NCBI GenBank assembly: GCA_920105625.2
Contig: OV050031.1
Coordinates: forward strand, 224,488,194-224,552,193
Origin: Clusia tigrina
Taxonomy: Eukaryota; Arthropoda; Insecta; Diptera; Clusiidae
Reading direction: 5' to 3'
DNA length: 64,000 bases
The number at the start of each line of letters is the position of its first letter. Position 1 is the first letter of the stretch. Position numbers and translations under genes: made by a program. Below the pieces are notes generated by a model. The model saw only the letters and a program-made list of their open reading frames with translations. It searched no databases and was not told the origin of the DNA. Shown in pieces: positions 21,501-31,165 of the stretch.

Positions 21501-24500
21501 CCATTTTTAATTCGATTTTCTTCTGGAAACAAAGTTGAAACTTTTTATCATGGAATTATCATTTTGTGATTAAAAAATAATTGTATGCCATTCATTGTTG
21601 AATACCACGACTATTGCAGTCAATACCACCACTATTGCAGTCAATACCACGACTATTGTAAACAGCGCTATGCCAATTTTTGTGTCACTTCTTCAATGAA
21701 AAGGGTCGTTATTTCATGATTGACACCAGTTCTGGAGACTCACCCTTCCTAAATGTTTTGATCGAATTAGCATCCAAAAGCATCATAGGAACATAACCAG
21801 GTTCAAATCAAAATTTGTCCCTACGCGGTACATGGGGGAGTCGCAGGTTTCTAAAAGTATCACAATGAGCCCTTAAGTGTGCTTAAGTGAGCTTTCAAGA
21901 AGAAGGCTGCCCACTCTAACCAAACCTAACTTATGGTGACTTCCCATGCCCATCGTCACATCACTCTCGCACAGCACTCCATTATCCAGAGGCATCCTGA
22001 TCGTGATTCGAGTTAAGTCGTTGTCTCCCCACCGTGTGGCATCTCTATTGTAATCACATCCATTCTAGATCAATTTGACTCGACGCATATATTTATGTGT
22101 GATTTTGAGCAAGGTCAGGATAATCTGTGGTTCTAGAAACCTGATCTGACATAGTCCCATAGTCCTTGATATATATATTTCTCTCTCCAACAAGTACCGC
22201 AAAATGAAAGAAGATATTGTCTACAGTTTCAACCGACTTTAAATAGAATAAGCTCATGATTTCTAGGGTACCTTCATAGGTGTCAAATATCTCTGGACAG
22301 TTTCTTATGTAAAAAACTGTCTTAAACAAAATGAAGATGTGTTCTACCGTTTCATCCGACTTGGAACTGAATAAGAATACGATTTCTAGGGTATCCTCGT
22401 TTGTGTTAAATATCGCTGGACTGTTTCTAATGTATAAAAACCTTCCTACTTTAAAGTGTCTTAAACATAATGAAGATGTTTTCTACAGTTTCATCTGATT
22501 TTGAACTGAATTGGATTACGATTTCTGGGGTACCCTCATACGAGTATGTGGTAAATGTCGCTCAACAGTTGAAGATTTCTTACCTATACAAACCTTCGCC
22601 TATGTTGTAAAATACTCGTACTCGTATGTTAACTTATTCGTGTTTTTTTTTATACTTTCAGATTAGACACGGACAAATTCAATCTCATTAATGTAAGTCG
22701 TTTAAATTTTTTCGAAAGATGAATTATGTTCTACTCTCTTTCATTCATTTCACATTTCAGAACACTGTACTACCAGAGGCAGTGCAATTTTGGGAACAGG
22801 CGCTCATGGTGCGGCAAACGCTGAATGCAATACGACTCAACAGGTGAGAAAATAACATTCATATTGTTTCTTAATAATGATGTTAATGAGTGAGCTCACT
22901 TTGTGGGGTTCAATGTTAGTGTGTATAATGAACCCATAACTACGTTCGTCGTAAAAGAAGCATTCAATTTAACCTTTTTCCCTCGCCGGTAAATGCACAT
23001 GTTTGCTTACTCTGCTACTACCTAAGAAAGGAAACAGAATATTTCACACTTAATGATCAAATTATAAATTAAATGCACATGTTTGCGTACTCTGCTAAGA
23101 TAGGAAATATAATATTTCAAACTTAATGGTAAAGTTATTAAATAATTCATGTTTAAAATACCACACTTGAGGCCAAGCAAATTGTTGACTACCAAAAGTG
23201 AAATGCTTCAAAAACAATGTGACCCTAAAAATATGCTATGAATTAATAAGTTCGCAAAGGTGAATTCGTAGAGTAATGAAGCCAGGTGCTGCAGGTGTAC
23301 GAGTTTTGGTTTAGCACCTGGAGTTAGTTGAGTGGGTTAAACAAACGTACTCTCGTCTAACATAATTTGGCTATTTGCGTCCAGTTGTATTATGGCACAT
23401 GAAGGCTAATTTCTAATGCAATCTAGTTTCCTTGGCATAGCTATTTGGATAAGCTATTTTGGTCAGGTCTCACAAACCCATGCCCTTGGTAATTTCTATC
23501 GTACGTTCAATAATTAACTCAAACACCCTCACAAACCAGTAAATTACATAATTAAAGTAGAGAAAATTATTTAACTAATTAATATTTATACATCCCACAG
23601 GAAATGCAACAGTACGCAGGTTTTTGTGAAAAATGGACGCACTCACTGCATTGACAATTGCAAACCGGAGACGATGTGCGGTGAAGTGTTGGTCCCGAAA
23701 GAGCATTTGGATGTAAGTGTGGCCACACAAAATTGTTTCTATAGAAATGTAATAACGCTTTTATGCTCTGAACCCCACGCAGGTATGTCGCATTTGCAAC
23801 GCTACCGGCCAAAATTGCCGCACAGACGAGAGTACTCAGGCGGGCGAGGGCATTGAGAATGCGGACTTTGTGTTTTATGTGTCCGCACGTCAAACGGAAC
23901 GCTGCCATAAAGGGCTAACAGTGGCGTATGCAGCGCACTGCCAGCAGGAGGCTACATTGGATCGTCCGATTGCGGGACATGCCAACCTCTGTCCCGACAG
24001 CATCAGCACCAAACCGCAGGAGCTGCAAACGCTGCTGTCCACCGTCAAACATGAAATACTGCACGCGTTGGGCTTCTCTGTGAGTTTGTATGCGTTCTTC
24101 CGTGACGAGGAGGGCAGACCACGAACCCCGCGCAAACCGGACACGGGGAAGCCATTTTTAAATGAAAAGTAATTTCCTGCGTTATAGTTTGTTAACATAA
24201 AATTCAATGATGCCCTTTTAGACTGCAAATACACCAGTGGAGCAATGAGACCATCCGCAAAGTGGTGCACGAGAATTGGTCTGTGCGAGGCGGTTATGTG
24301 AGAAAAGTGGTGGATATGATGGTGACGCCACGAGTTGTGGAGGAGGTGCGCTCTCATTTTAATTGCCCGAAACTGGAGGGAGCTGAACTAGAAGATCAAG
24401 GTGGCGAGGGCACTGCGCTGACACATTGGGAGAAACGTATATTGGAGGTATGAACTTACACACAGAGCGACACTAGTGGGTGGGAATATTCGTAATGAAG

Positions 24501-27500
24501 TAAAGCCACAAAATGAAAGACTTCTTCTTTTTGTTAGCTGATTGCCTGGTACTATATTAGGGAGCTTTAGGATATTGTTTCAACTATGCTACATTTTCGT
24601 AGTTTCTCTGTGAAATTTCCAATTTAAATGCACGCACTTCTTTTTTATTTCCGCATCAACAGAACGAAGCGATGACGGGCACTCACACCCAGTCACCCGT
24701 CTTCTCACGCATCACACTGGCGCTCATGGAGGACACCGGCTGGTATCGCTCTAATTACAGCATGGCTACGCCGCTCTCCTGGGGCAAGGATTTGGGTTGT
24801 AATTTCGTGTTGCACAGCTGCAAGGATTGGATTCAAATGAACAGTGGGAGGTGAGTAGGCAAATTGATGCGCAGTACTCATAAATTTAACTTTAATTGCA
24901 TTCAAATTCCATTGATTCGGAAAGCGTCCTTAACGAGAGTGATATTTGGATACGGTACGACATTCATGAATACACTAAATTAGAATATTAAACAATCTTT
25001 TATTTTCATGCTGAACTGTATTTAAAAATTGACCTTTTGTCCTTTGTAGTAAACTACATGTTTCCGTTTCTTCTCTCAGAGGCCGCTCCATTCATCCGTT
25101 CTGTACGAAGGTGAAGCAGGATCCATTGCAAACTGAATGCACAAACGACCGCAATTCGGTGGCGCTCTGCAATCTCATCCGACACGACTACGAATTGCCC
25201 GCGGAGTATCAGGCAAGTTCTGCGCGCCCGCTCTCTCTCTCTCTGCCTTCACTCTCTATCTTTATCTCTCTTTCTATCCCCCTCTCTCTTTCTACCCCCT
25301 CTCTCTATATATACCCTCTCTCTTTCTATCCCCCTCTCTCTTTATATCCCCCCTCTCTCTTTATATCCCCCTCTCTCTTTCTATCCGCCTCTCTCTTTCT
25401 ATCCGCCTCTCTCTTTCTATCCCCCTCTCTCTTTCTATCCCCTCTCTCTTTCTATCCCCCTTCTATCTTTATAAACCCCCTCTCTCTTTATAAACCCCCT
25501 CTCTCTTTATAACCCACTAGCTCTTTCTATCCCCCTCTCTCTTTATACCCCACTCTCTCTTTATATCCCCCCTCTCTCTTTCTATCCCCCTCTCTCTTTC
25601 TATCCTCCTCTCTCTTTATATCCCCCTCTTTCTTTCTAACCCCCTCTCTCGTTATACCCCCTCTCTCTTTCTATCACCCCTCTCTCTTTATACCCCCTCT
25701 CTCTCGTTCTATCCCCTCTCTCTTTATAAACCCCCTCTCTATAACCTCCTCTTTCTTTATATTCCCCTCTCTCTTTATATCCCCCTCTCTCTTTCTAACC
25801 CCCTCTCTCTTTCTATGACCGTCTCTCTTTCTATGACCCTCTCTCTTTCTATCCCCCTCTCTCTTTATACTCCACTCTCTCTTTATATCCCCCTCTCTCT
25901 TTATAACCCCCTCTCTTTCTATCCACCTCTCTCTTTATATCCCCCTCTCTCCTTCTATCCCCCTCTCTCTTTATACCCCACTCTCTCTTTATATCCCCCT
26001 CTCTCTTTCTATCCCCCTCTCTCTTTCTATCCTCCTCTCTCTTTATATCCCCCTCTTTCTTTCTAACCCCCTCTCTCGTTATACCCCCTCTCTCTTTCTA
26101 TCACCCCTCTCTCTTTATACCCCCTCTCTCTCGTTCTATCCCCTCTCTCTTTATAAACCCCCTCTCTATAACCTCCTCTTTCTTTATATACCCCTCTCTC
26201 TTTATATCCCCCTCTCTCTTTCTAACCCCCTCTCTCTTTCTATGACCGTCTCTCTTTCTATGACCCTCTCTCTTTCTATCCCCCTCTCTCTTTATACTCC
26301 CTTCTCTCTTTATATCCCCCTCTCTCTTTAAAACCCCCTCTCTCTTTCTATCCTCCTCTCTCTTTATATCCCCCTCTCTCCTTCTATCCCCCTCTCTCTT
26401 TATATCCCCTCTCTCTTAATACCCCACTCTCTCTTTATAACCCCCTCTCTCTTTCTATCCCCCTCTCTCTTTCTATCCCTCTCTCTCACTATATCCCCCT
26501 CTTTCTTTCTAACCACCCCTCTCTCTTTATACACCCTCTCTCTTTCTACCCCCCTCTCTCTTTCTATCCCCTCTTTCTTTATAAACCCCCTCTCTCTTTA
26601 TAACCCCCTCTCTAACCCCCTCTCTATTTATATCCCCTCTTTCTTTCTAACCCCCCCTCTCTCTTTATACCCCCTCTCTCTTTCTACCCCCCCTCTCTCT
26701 TTCTATCCCCTCTTTCTTTATAAACCCCCTCTCTCTTTATAACCCCCTCTCTAACCCTCTCTCTATACCCCACTCTATTTATATCCCCCTCTCTCGTTCT
26801 ATCCCCCTCTCTCTTTCTATGACCCTCTCTCTCTCTCTCTTTTGCTATAAATAAATCTAAACTATTGTTTTTAACCACCAACTTAGAACTTCGACACCAT
26901 CAGTCATGTGAAAGACGGTGAGGAGGGCTTCTATGGTGGTTCTGTGTCGTTGGCCGATCATTGTCCTTACATTCAGGAGTTCACCTGGCGCAATAAGAAC
27001 ATCATTGTGCGCGGCTCCCATTGTCGCTTTGTCGAGAACAATCCAAGTGAGTGCTTGTATTAGGTGTCTACATACTAACACCATGTTGACTTCTCGAGTT
27101 CACCCCCATTTTCACACTTTCATTCTTTCTAGAATCCGAGAAGAATTTTGCTCTGGAGAACTACGGCCAGGGCGCTAAGTGTTTCGATCACAGCGAATCG
27201 ATGTGGGAGGAGCGCTCGTGCCATCAGACCCGTGAGTGGCAGCATTGGGGCTCCGGTTGCTACAAGTACGAGTGCATCGATGGCCGGCTGCACATATTGG
27301 TGGGCAACTACTCGTACACCTGCTACTTTCCGGGCCAGCACCTGTCCATACGCATAACCGCCAACGGGTGGCTGCACAAGGGCACCATCATTTGTCCGCC
27401 CTGCGTAGAGATGTGCGGCGATTACTTTGCCGAACGCCAGCAAGAGTGCAGAATGCGTGAAGAGGCGCCGCCGCTGAACAAGTATCCGCGCGACTCTTTG

Positions 27501-27587
27501 GAGTGCCGAGGCTCGCTGAGTGAGGCGCACAGAGCGCTGCTGGGAGTTGCCATAGTTGTGCTGTATATGTGCGGGCACGTTAGTTAG
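15258..27587 (+). CDS. Invadolysin: Invadolysin / leishmanolysin-like metalloprotease (M8), ten 3' coding exons
   Basis: Zinc metalloprotease of the leishmanolysin (M8) family, conserved in animals and linked in Drosophila to mitosis, cell migration and lipid droplets. Ten exons (15258-15403, 22662-22692, 22761-22843, 23601-23712, 23783-24168, 24222-24447, 24663-24850, 25080-25212, 26887-27046, 27133-27587) join in frame into 639 codons plus stop. The catalytic HEILHALGF is at 24,050-24,076, the third zinc histidine is in THWEKR (24,424-24,426), and the following Met is in NEAMTG (24,672). Many cysteines and the hydrophobic tail [12 protein letters not shown] just before the stop suggest an extracytoplasmic, GPI-anchored enzyme. 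Joins were set by splice consensus, phase and family similarity. The exon with start codon and signal peptide (before 15,258, phase 0) was not recognised. No frameshift was seen. Confidence 0.95.
15404..16579. other. Invadolysin intron, left part; CTGG repeat
   Basis: The 7.3 kb intron (15,404-22,661) starts with unrecognised DNA. A run of gact/ctgg tetranucleotides lies at about 15,531-15,600. No gene is seen up to the LINE at 16.58 kb. Confidence 0.5.
16580..17480 (+). mobile_element. LINE C-terminal fragment (I/LOA-like) in Invadolysin intron
   Basis: The longest frame, 16,715-17,296 (193 codons), contains [32 protein letters not shown], and [20 protein letters not shown], the C-terminal Cys/His motif. 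It is unusually intact for this window. A 94-bp insert splits it. The 3' untranslated part (17,380-17,440) carries gtggtatcacaatgggcc and gtgtgctcaagtgtgctt, shared with tails at 9,180-9,225 and 21,826-21,915. The element is in sense orientation to the host gene. Confidence 0.85.
16962..17089. repeat. 94-bp insert bracketed by 17-bp duplication inside the LINE
   Basis: agcgcgcagaaagactg (16,962-16,978) recurs with one mismatch at 17,073-17,089. The 94 bp between them are foreign to the LINE reading and closely match 20,383-20,464 downstream. Inside the insert the block agtaaagcacctgac occurs twice, while the downstream locus has it once. Removing insert plus one duplicate restores the expected LINE reading (ILGKRAE followed by [12 protein letters not shown]). 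Confidence 0.8.
17481..17966. other. Invadolysin intron, no recognised feature
   Basis: AT-rich DNA between the LINE and the mariner. A near-perfect short inverted repeat (accatcaggtcagaattagt / gacttgatggtgtt, 17,588-17,623) is the only local structure noted. Confidence 0.35.
18225..18384. repeat. 80-bp tandem duplication in the mariner transposase
   Basis: Two copies (18,225-18,304 and 18,305-18,384) share gattcttca/gactcttca, ggaaccatcca and tactcaatttcgatgc blocks. Eighty is not a multiple of three, so the duplication alone shifts the frame after the first DNA-binding helix region. Differences between copies show it is not very recent. Confidence 0.75.
19069..19197 (+). mobile_element. 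5'-truncated LINE tail nested in mariner, 13-bp target duplication
   Basis: tagcccccgacta at 19,069-19,081 repeats exactly at 19,185-19,197. Between them 103 bp match the LINE 3' end at 12,940-13,036 and finish in ctacctacctacc. The duplicated site covers the codon for the third catalytic Asp of the mariner transposase, so this insertion alone would have killed it. Confidence 0.9.
19705..19880 (+). mobile_element. SINE copy, 5' truncated
   Basis: Body only: catttctgtataaatcattt, tctcttcgagacgaaagcct, a tactaatttcccaagacccc block and the final gtaattaattatggaataaac plus ATA-rich tail. It matches the copy at 14,728-14,933 in order and lacks a clear tRNA head. Confidence 0.65.
19881..21305. other. 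Invadolysin intron, no recognised gene
   Basis: Frames at 20,249-20,695 minus and 20,380-20,674 plus overlap in antisense, and I recognise neither. A CAA/ACA low-complexity run sits at 20,830-20,885. The segment 20,383-20,464 is the twin of the insert in the LINE at 16.97 kb. Confidence 0.4.
20383..20464. repeat. Locus matching the 94-bp LINE insert
   Basis: Shares tgctgattgctg, 'tactagtaaagcacctgact' and ctccagctg.gtcttcgcc with 16,979-17,072, same orientation, 3.4 kb apart. Flanks are unlike the LINE, so this may be the source or a third-party repeat. Confidence 0.7.
21306..21395. repeat. Short tandem repeat (tgtccttcacatatttgcag)
   Basis: The block recurs three times with a variable insert between the first two copies. 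A further 21-bp repeat (caataccacgactattgcagt, three copies) lies at about 21,600-21,660. Confidence 0.7.
21826..21915 (+). mobile_element. LINE 3' tail fragment
   Basis: acatgggggagtcgcaggtt and gtatcacaatgagcccttaa, then gtgtgcttaagtgagc, parallel 17,290-17,310 and 17,390-17,440 of the intronic LINE, with the middle deleted. It ends near aaccaaacctaac. Confidence 0.6.
22195..22590. repeat. Tandem array, about 130-bp unit, three copies
   Basis: aatgaagatgt.ttctac.gtttcat.. followed by gatttctagggta.cctc recurs from about 22,202, 22,329 and 22,466. It ends about 70 bp before the next Invadolysin exon. Confidence 0.75.
22662..22692 (+). CDS. Invadolysin: Invadolysin microexon b (31 nt)
   Basis: Bounded by tatactttcag and gtaagt. 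The first base completes the Lys codon of exon a and the rest reads [10 protein letters not shown]. It is joined by family similarity and phase, since 31 nt is too short to find by itself. Confidence 0.9.
22761..22843 (+). CDS. Invadolysin: Invadolysin exon c
   Basis: After cacatttcag and before gtgaga. Reads [20 protein letters not shown] and then LNAIRLN, ending two bases into an Arg codon. The intron before it is only 68 nt, in contrast to the 7.3 kb one upstream. Confidence 0.93.
22844..23600. other. Invadolysin intron (757 nt)
   Basis: AT-rich. Contains a diverged direct repeat (aaatgcacatgtttgc.tactctgct at about 22,991 and 23,071). No gene or element was recognised. Confidence 0.5.
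23601..23712 (+). CDS. Invadolysin: Invadolysin exon d
   Basis: After catcccacag and before gtaagt. Begins [19 protein letters not shown] and ends KEHLD, with four cysteines that fit the disulfide-rich ectodomain. Confidence 0.93.
23783..24168 (+). CDS. Invadolysin: Invadolysin exon e (catalytic HExxH)
   Basis: After cccacgcag. Reads [17 protein letters not shown], then [18 protein letters not shown] and the zinc-binding HEILHALGF at 24,050-24,076. The two His are zinc ligands and the Glu is the general base. Ends two bases into a Lys codon before gtaatt, a weaker but usable donor. Confidence 0.95.
24222..24447 (+). CDS. Invadolysin: Invadolysin exon f (third zinc ligand)
   Basis: After cccttttag and before gtatga. 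Reads [20 protein letters not shown] through [15 protein letters not shown]. The His of THWEKR is the distal zinc ligand typical of M8 peptidases. Confidence 0.95.
24663..24850 (+). CDS. Invadolysin: Invadolysin exon g (Met-turn)
   Basis: After gcatcaacag and before gtgagt. [20 protein letters not shown] carries the Met of the metzincin-type turn. It is followed by [20 protein letters not shown], a strongly conserved core segment. Confidence 0.95.
25080..25212 (+). CDS. Invadolysin: Invadolysin exon h, GC splice donor
   Basis: After ttctctcag. Reads [20 protein letters not shown] through [13 protein letters not shown]. The only join that continues the protein (YQ then [11 protein letters not shown]) uses CAG|gcaagt, a GC donor with otherwise perfect consensus. 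No GT nearby keeps the frame. Confidence 0.92.
25229..26850. repeat. 1.6-kb polypyrimidine minisatellite with 428-bp higher-order period
   Basis: About 90 variants of an 18-bp-like unit (ctctctttctatcccc) run without a break on the coding strand, almost free of G. The series starting at 25,547 (accccactctctc) repeats almost base for base from 25,975, so a 428-bp block was duplicated. A second block of about 138 bp is duplicated near 26,515-26,760. It starts 17 bases after the GC donor and ends 36 bases before the next acceptor, filling nearly the whole intron. Open frames inside it are artefacts. Confidence 0.95.
26887..27046 (+). CDS. Invadolysin: Invadolysin exon i
   Basis: After ccaacttag, following the polypyrimidine intron, and before gtgagt. 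Reads [34 protein letters not shown] and [10 protein letters not shown], highly similar to the fly family. Ends one base into a codon. Confidence 0.94.
27133..27587 (+). CDS. Invadolysin: Invadolysin terminal exon (Cys-rich domain, GPI signal)
   Basis: After ctttctag. Reads [40 protein letters not shown], then a cysteine-rich stretch to [20 protein letters not shown] and the stop at 27,585-27,587. The hydrophobic C-terminus after a small-residue region suits GPI attachment. Confidence 0.95.
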
Positions 27588-28599
27588 ACGCTGAATGCTA
27601 GTGATGAAGCTTTTTGTAATTTTATTTGTGGGTAGTGTGGGGTGGTGGTCAACTCTCCGTGGCCGCTCCCCGTGTCCTGCTGCACTCGCGTTTGTGTTTG
27701 TGTTTAGAGAATGTGAGGGACTCAATTTATTATGAGATTTACTACCGTATACTACTGTTAAGCGATAAGCACAAAGTTTGATTTTAGCGAAATTCGTGAC
27801 CTAGTTTGTAAGTCAAGCAACCAATCAACCAAGCAACCAACCTCTGAGTTGGAGCGTGTTTATTCTTTCTTCAAATGTGATCTTTTTGTAAGTTAAGCAC
27901 TTTTGTAAACTAAATGCCCACTCTTGGGCGAAACTAGTTGCATTCCAAAGCAATACTCTTAAGTGTTGAGTTTAGGATTTCGAAATTTGTTGTAGAATTT
28001 GAAAATTTTTGCCATTTACGCTGTTTTATTTTAATTTTGTACTCAATTGTGTTAAATTTTTACGTTTAGCGTGTGGCTCTGTTTGGAGCAAGCTTTAAAA
28101 GTGTTGAAAATGTGTTTTTTTATTACTTTTACTCTTTCTATATAAGCATAATTTTTAAATTGTTATTATAAGTAAGCGCCACTTCATTAGACGCATCACA
28201 TTCCCCGATTCTTGATTGTTTTTTTTATGTATTTCCTGTGTTGCCGGATTTCTCGTTTCGCATTTCCATTACTGTTGCCCTGCGTTACTCCATTACCTAC
28301 TCAATGTGTACCCAAGCTGCCTTGTATGAGCATTTATGATTTATATTTTCTAGACCTCGATACTATTGCGTGGTAGAGCATTTTAAACGGGACACTTTTT
28401 ACGTGTTCCAAGTGTGTAGATTTACGAGAACGATGAGAATGTGTACAAGAGAAACCTTTTAGCTGAAATATTATAAAATGAAATGTTTTTAATCTATGTA
28501 TGTGTAAAAAAAGTGTGTTTTCATTTGCTCTCTTTGAGCGCCTGGGACTCTGGCGTTTTTGACAAATTCTTGGTAAGCGAGGGATGCAGTGGAAATGGC
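27588..28599. other. Invadolysin 3' flank / 3' UTR, no further gene
   Basis: T-rich DNA after the stop codon with many gttt/ttttt runs, consistent with a 3' untranslated region. No canonical aataaa was found on the plus strand before the LINE, so the cleavage site is not placed. Confidence 0.5.
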
Positions 28600-29480
28600 A
28601 TATTAATATTACTTGCAACCGTTGGGGAGACAAACGACAGTTGCACGGTGATAGAAATGATTCGAGGATGCCCTCAGGGTGGAGTACTCTCTCCTCTATT
28701 GTGATGTTTTGTCTACTGACCTAGTTACAGAGCTTCGGAATCCATATGCGAATGATGTATGTGCACTGGCAACAGCAATGTCCCTTAGTACATAGAACTC
28801 TGGACAAGATGGTTGAGTGGTACACTTCCCAAGGACTTACTATTAATCCGAGTAAGACAATTTTGGAGGATAGTACAGTACCGATTCAACCAGATAGGTC
28901 ACACCTCGGTATTCCTATTGCCACATGCAAGCTTTTAATTAATATAATATCTTTAGACGCAGCGTGGAGGAGCTGGTCTGAAGGTAGCCAGACTAACCTG
29001 GGCAAAAAATAAACGGCAAGCGCTTAAAGGATTTATTGTCTCTAAATAGACAAAGTACATGCTCCGTCGTAAGGTCCTAACGGGACACTGGACCCTGGGT
29101 ACTTATGGTAGTAGGCTGGGGATTGCTTCAAATTACTTATGCAGGAGTTGCATGAAAAATGACTTATGCAGGAGTTGCATGAAAAATGACTTATGCAGGA
29201 GTTGGATGAACGAGGAGGAGCAACACTTCATCGAACACCTGTTATGTTCGTGTCCAGCGCTGTCCAAAAGGAGGCGCACTTTCGTGGATGAGTACTTTCT
29301 GGACTCTTTGGGAGATATTTCAAATAAGAATATAAGGTCCATCAACTGCTTCATAAAAAGCTCTAAATGGCTGGGCCTTTGAAAGGGTTTGGGATTTGTG
29401 CCTCATGCAGTATCACAAAGGGTCAATTATGGTCTAAGTGGCCACTTCTGGCGACCGCTATACCTATCTACCTAACTAAG
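28600..29480 (+). mobile_element. LINE with internal deletion (RT piece plus C-terminus)
   Basis: An RT piece reads VIEMIRGCPQGGVLSPLL and, after a frame break, ATAMSLSTxHRTLDKMVEWY-like text to GLTINPSKTILEDSTV. After a deletion come GIPIATCKLLINI and the C-terminal part 29,059-29,382 (LRRKVLTGHWTLGTYGSRLG, EEEQHFIEHLLCSCPALSKR, then SSKWLGL). The 3' end has gtatcacaaagggtcaatta and finishes in tacctatctaccta at 29,461. The copy is dead but its C-terminus is open. Confidence 0.85.
29133..29217 (+). repeat. 27-bp in-frame triplication of a Cys motif in the LINE
   Basis: acttatgcaggagttgcatg with flanking bases repeats three times with 27-bp period, giving LCRSCMKND, LCRSCMKND, LCRSWMNE. It triplicates the CxxC half of the C-terminal zinc-knuckle-like motif without breaking the frame. 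Confidence 0.9.
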
Positions 29481-31165
29481 ACAACTGTTTACACGAAAAA
29501 GAAAACTGGTAAAACCTAAACTACCAGTACTAAAAGGAGTAAATATCAGTATTTTCAGGGAGGTGAAATCTTTAGGCGTCGTTCTTGATAGGAAACTCAC
29601 TTGGAAGACGCATGTGGAGCTGAAGGTTATTCGGGCACAAGGTATTTGGGCAGTACCAAAGAGCATTTGGTAAAACTTGGAGTCTGCAACCAGCAAGTGT
29701 ATCTTGGCTGTACACTGCACTTATCAGGCCAATAATCTTGTATGCTGTTGTAGTCTGGAGTCGCAAAACTGGGCTTAAGTCCACATATTTGGGGTTAAAC
29801 AGACTGCAGAAAATTGTATGGTTGAGCATTAGGGGCGCCATCAGCACTACATCTGGTGCCGCTCTAGATGATTTGTTAACTTGCCATTAAATTTGTTCAA
29901 CTTGCCACTGGAGTTGTTGAACTTGCCACTGATTTTGTTCAACTTGCCACCTCTGGATCTTATGATTCAACAGTAGGCAATGGCAACCATATGGCGGTTA
30001 TATTCATATGGATATTAGCACGACTACAAGAGCTTTGGGCATAGAGAGATGTTTCAGAGGCTGTCAGAGCAATGCCCGTTGCTTCTGGCACCGAAGGATA
30101 AACTCATACCTAGAGTTTCTTATGGAAGAAAGTACAAAGTCTGCTTCCCGACAAGGGAGCAATGGAGAAATCCAGAACTTGTAGGGGACCCGGCGAAAAC
30201 TTTCTTCACTGATGGCTCCCAAACTCAAAAGGGAAATGGGGCTGCTTGTCATCTGAATGAAACTGTCAGATGCTTCTCGGCTTAGGGAAGTATGGCAATG
30301 GTTTCCAATCGGAATAGTGAATGTAGCGGAATGGGTAATTGAGAAGAAATGGCGCGGTAAGCTGATTAGAGTCTATAGTGGCAGTCCGGCTGCAGGCCCT
30401 AGATATCACGTTAACCACTTCAAAAATTGTCCAAGAATGTAAGACAAAACTTAACTCCATCGCAAGGTTGAATTTACTGCAACTTATTTGTGTTCCGGAA
30501 CACTGTACTGTATACGGGGGAACAAAGTAGCTGATGAATTGGCAAACTGTGGGTCTCCAATGTGACCAGAGGCATTTATCGGTATGAGTTCAGTAGGGGC
30601 TATTGATTGGATCAAGAGCCAAGTGAATAATATTCACAAGGACCTATGATGCAGTTGTCTGAAAAACAACCAAGTGCTTCCTAGAGCTCCCCAACAAGAG
30701 AGTTGCCGATTTTTTTCTAATATTACGAAGAAAGATCTTCGATCGTGGGTTGGGGTAATCACGGGGCACACTCCATGGGCCCATCATATGGCGAAGATGG
30801 GCATCATCGAGAGTCCGAACTACGACTCTTGTCTGGAGGAAGCCCAGGACGGCACAGAGCATTTTCTTTATCTCTGCGCTTGTCCTGCCTTTGCTAGAAT
30901 GAGGAGGCGTATAATAGGGTTAGATACTTTGGGATTAGACAACGTACATTCTTTTTCCCTGGACAGACTTCTAAGATTCTTAAAAGAGTCAGAGAAGTTT
31001 GAAAAGGTGTAACTTACCTTTCACAATCCTCTATCTCCCCTTTCCACTCAATCTTTTTCCACAGTACAACGGGCTTCAATGCCTGAGTACTTGGAGACCT
31101 CTTTCTTCGGCGGTTCTCCGACCTAGCCCGCTTCTATCTATCTATCTATCTTCCTATATACTTCC
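29481..31165 (+). mobile_element. LINE with RNase H and C-terminal domain, degenerate
   Basis: Successive frames read VKSLGVVLDRKLTWKTHVEL-like text (RT thumb), LSIRGAISTTSGAALDDL, then RNase H FTDGSQTQKGNGAACHLNET (near 30,208), GNKVADELANCGSP, and the C-terminus 30,674-31,012 ([39 protein letters not shown], then LDRLLRFLKESEKFEKV). The 3' region ends in tctatctatctatct. The same family gives the fragments at 43.7 and 46.0 kb. Stops throughout the upstream half show it is inactive. Confidence 0.85.

Noticed and set aside
25111..26066. Open frames of 118-133 and 83 codons over 25,111-26,066
   Set aside because: They run through exon h and the ctctct tract. The Ser/Leu/Pro-rich translation comes from the minisatellite.
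27129..27725. 198-codon minus-strand frame opposite the last Invadolysin exon
   Set aside because: Antisense shadow of a GC-rich conserved exon.
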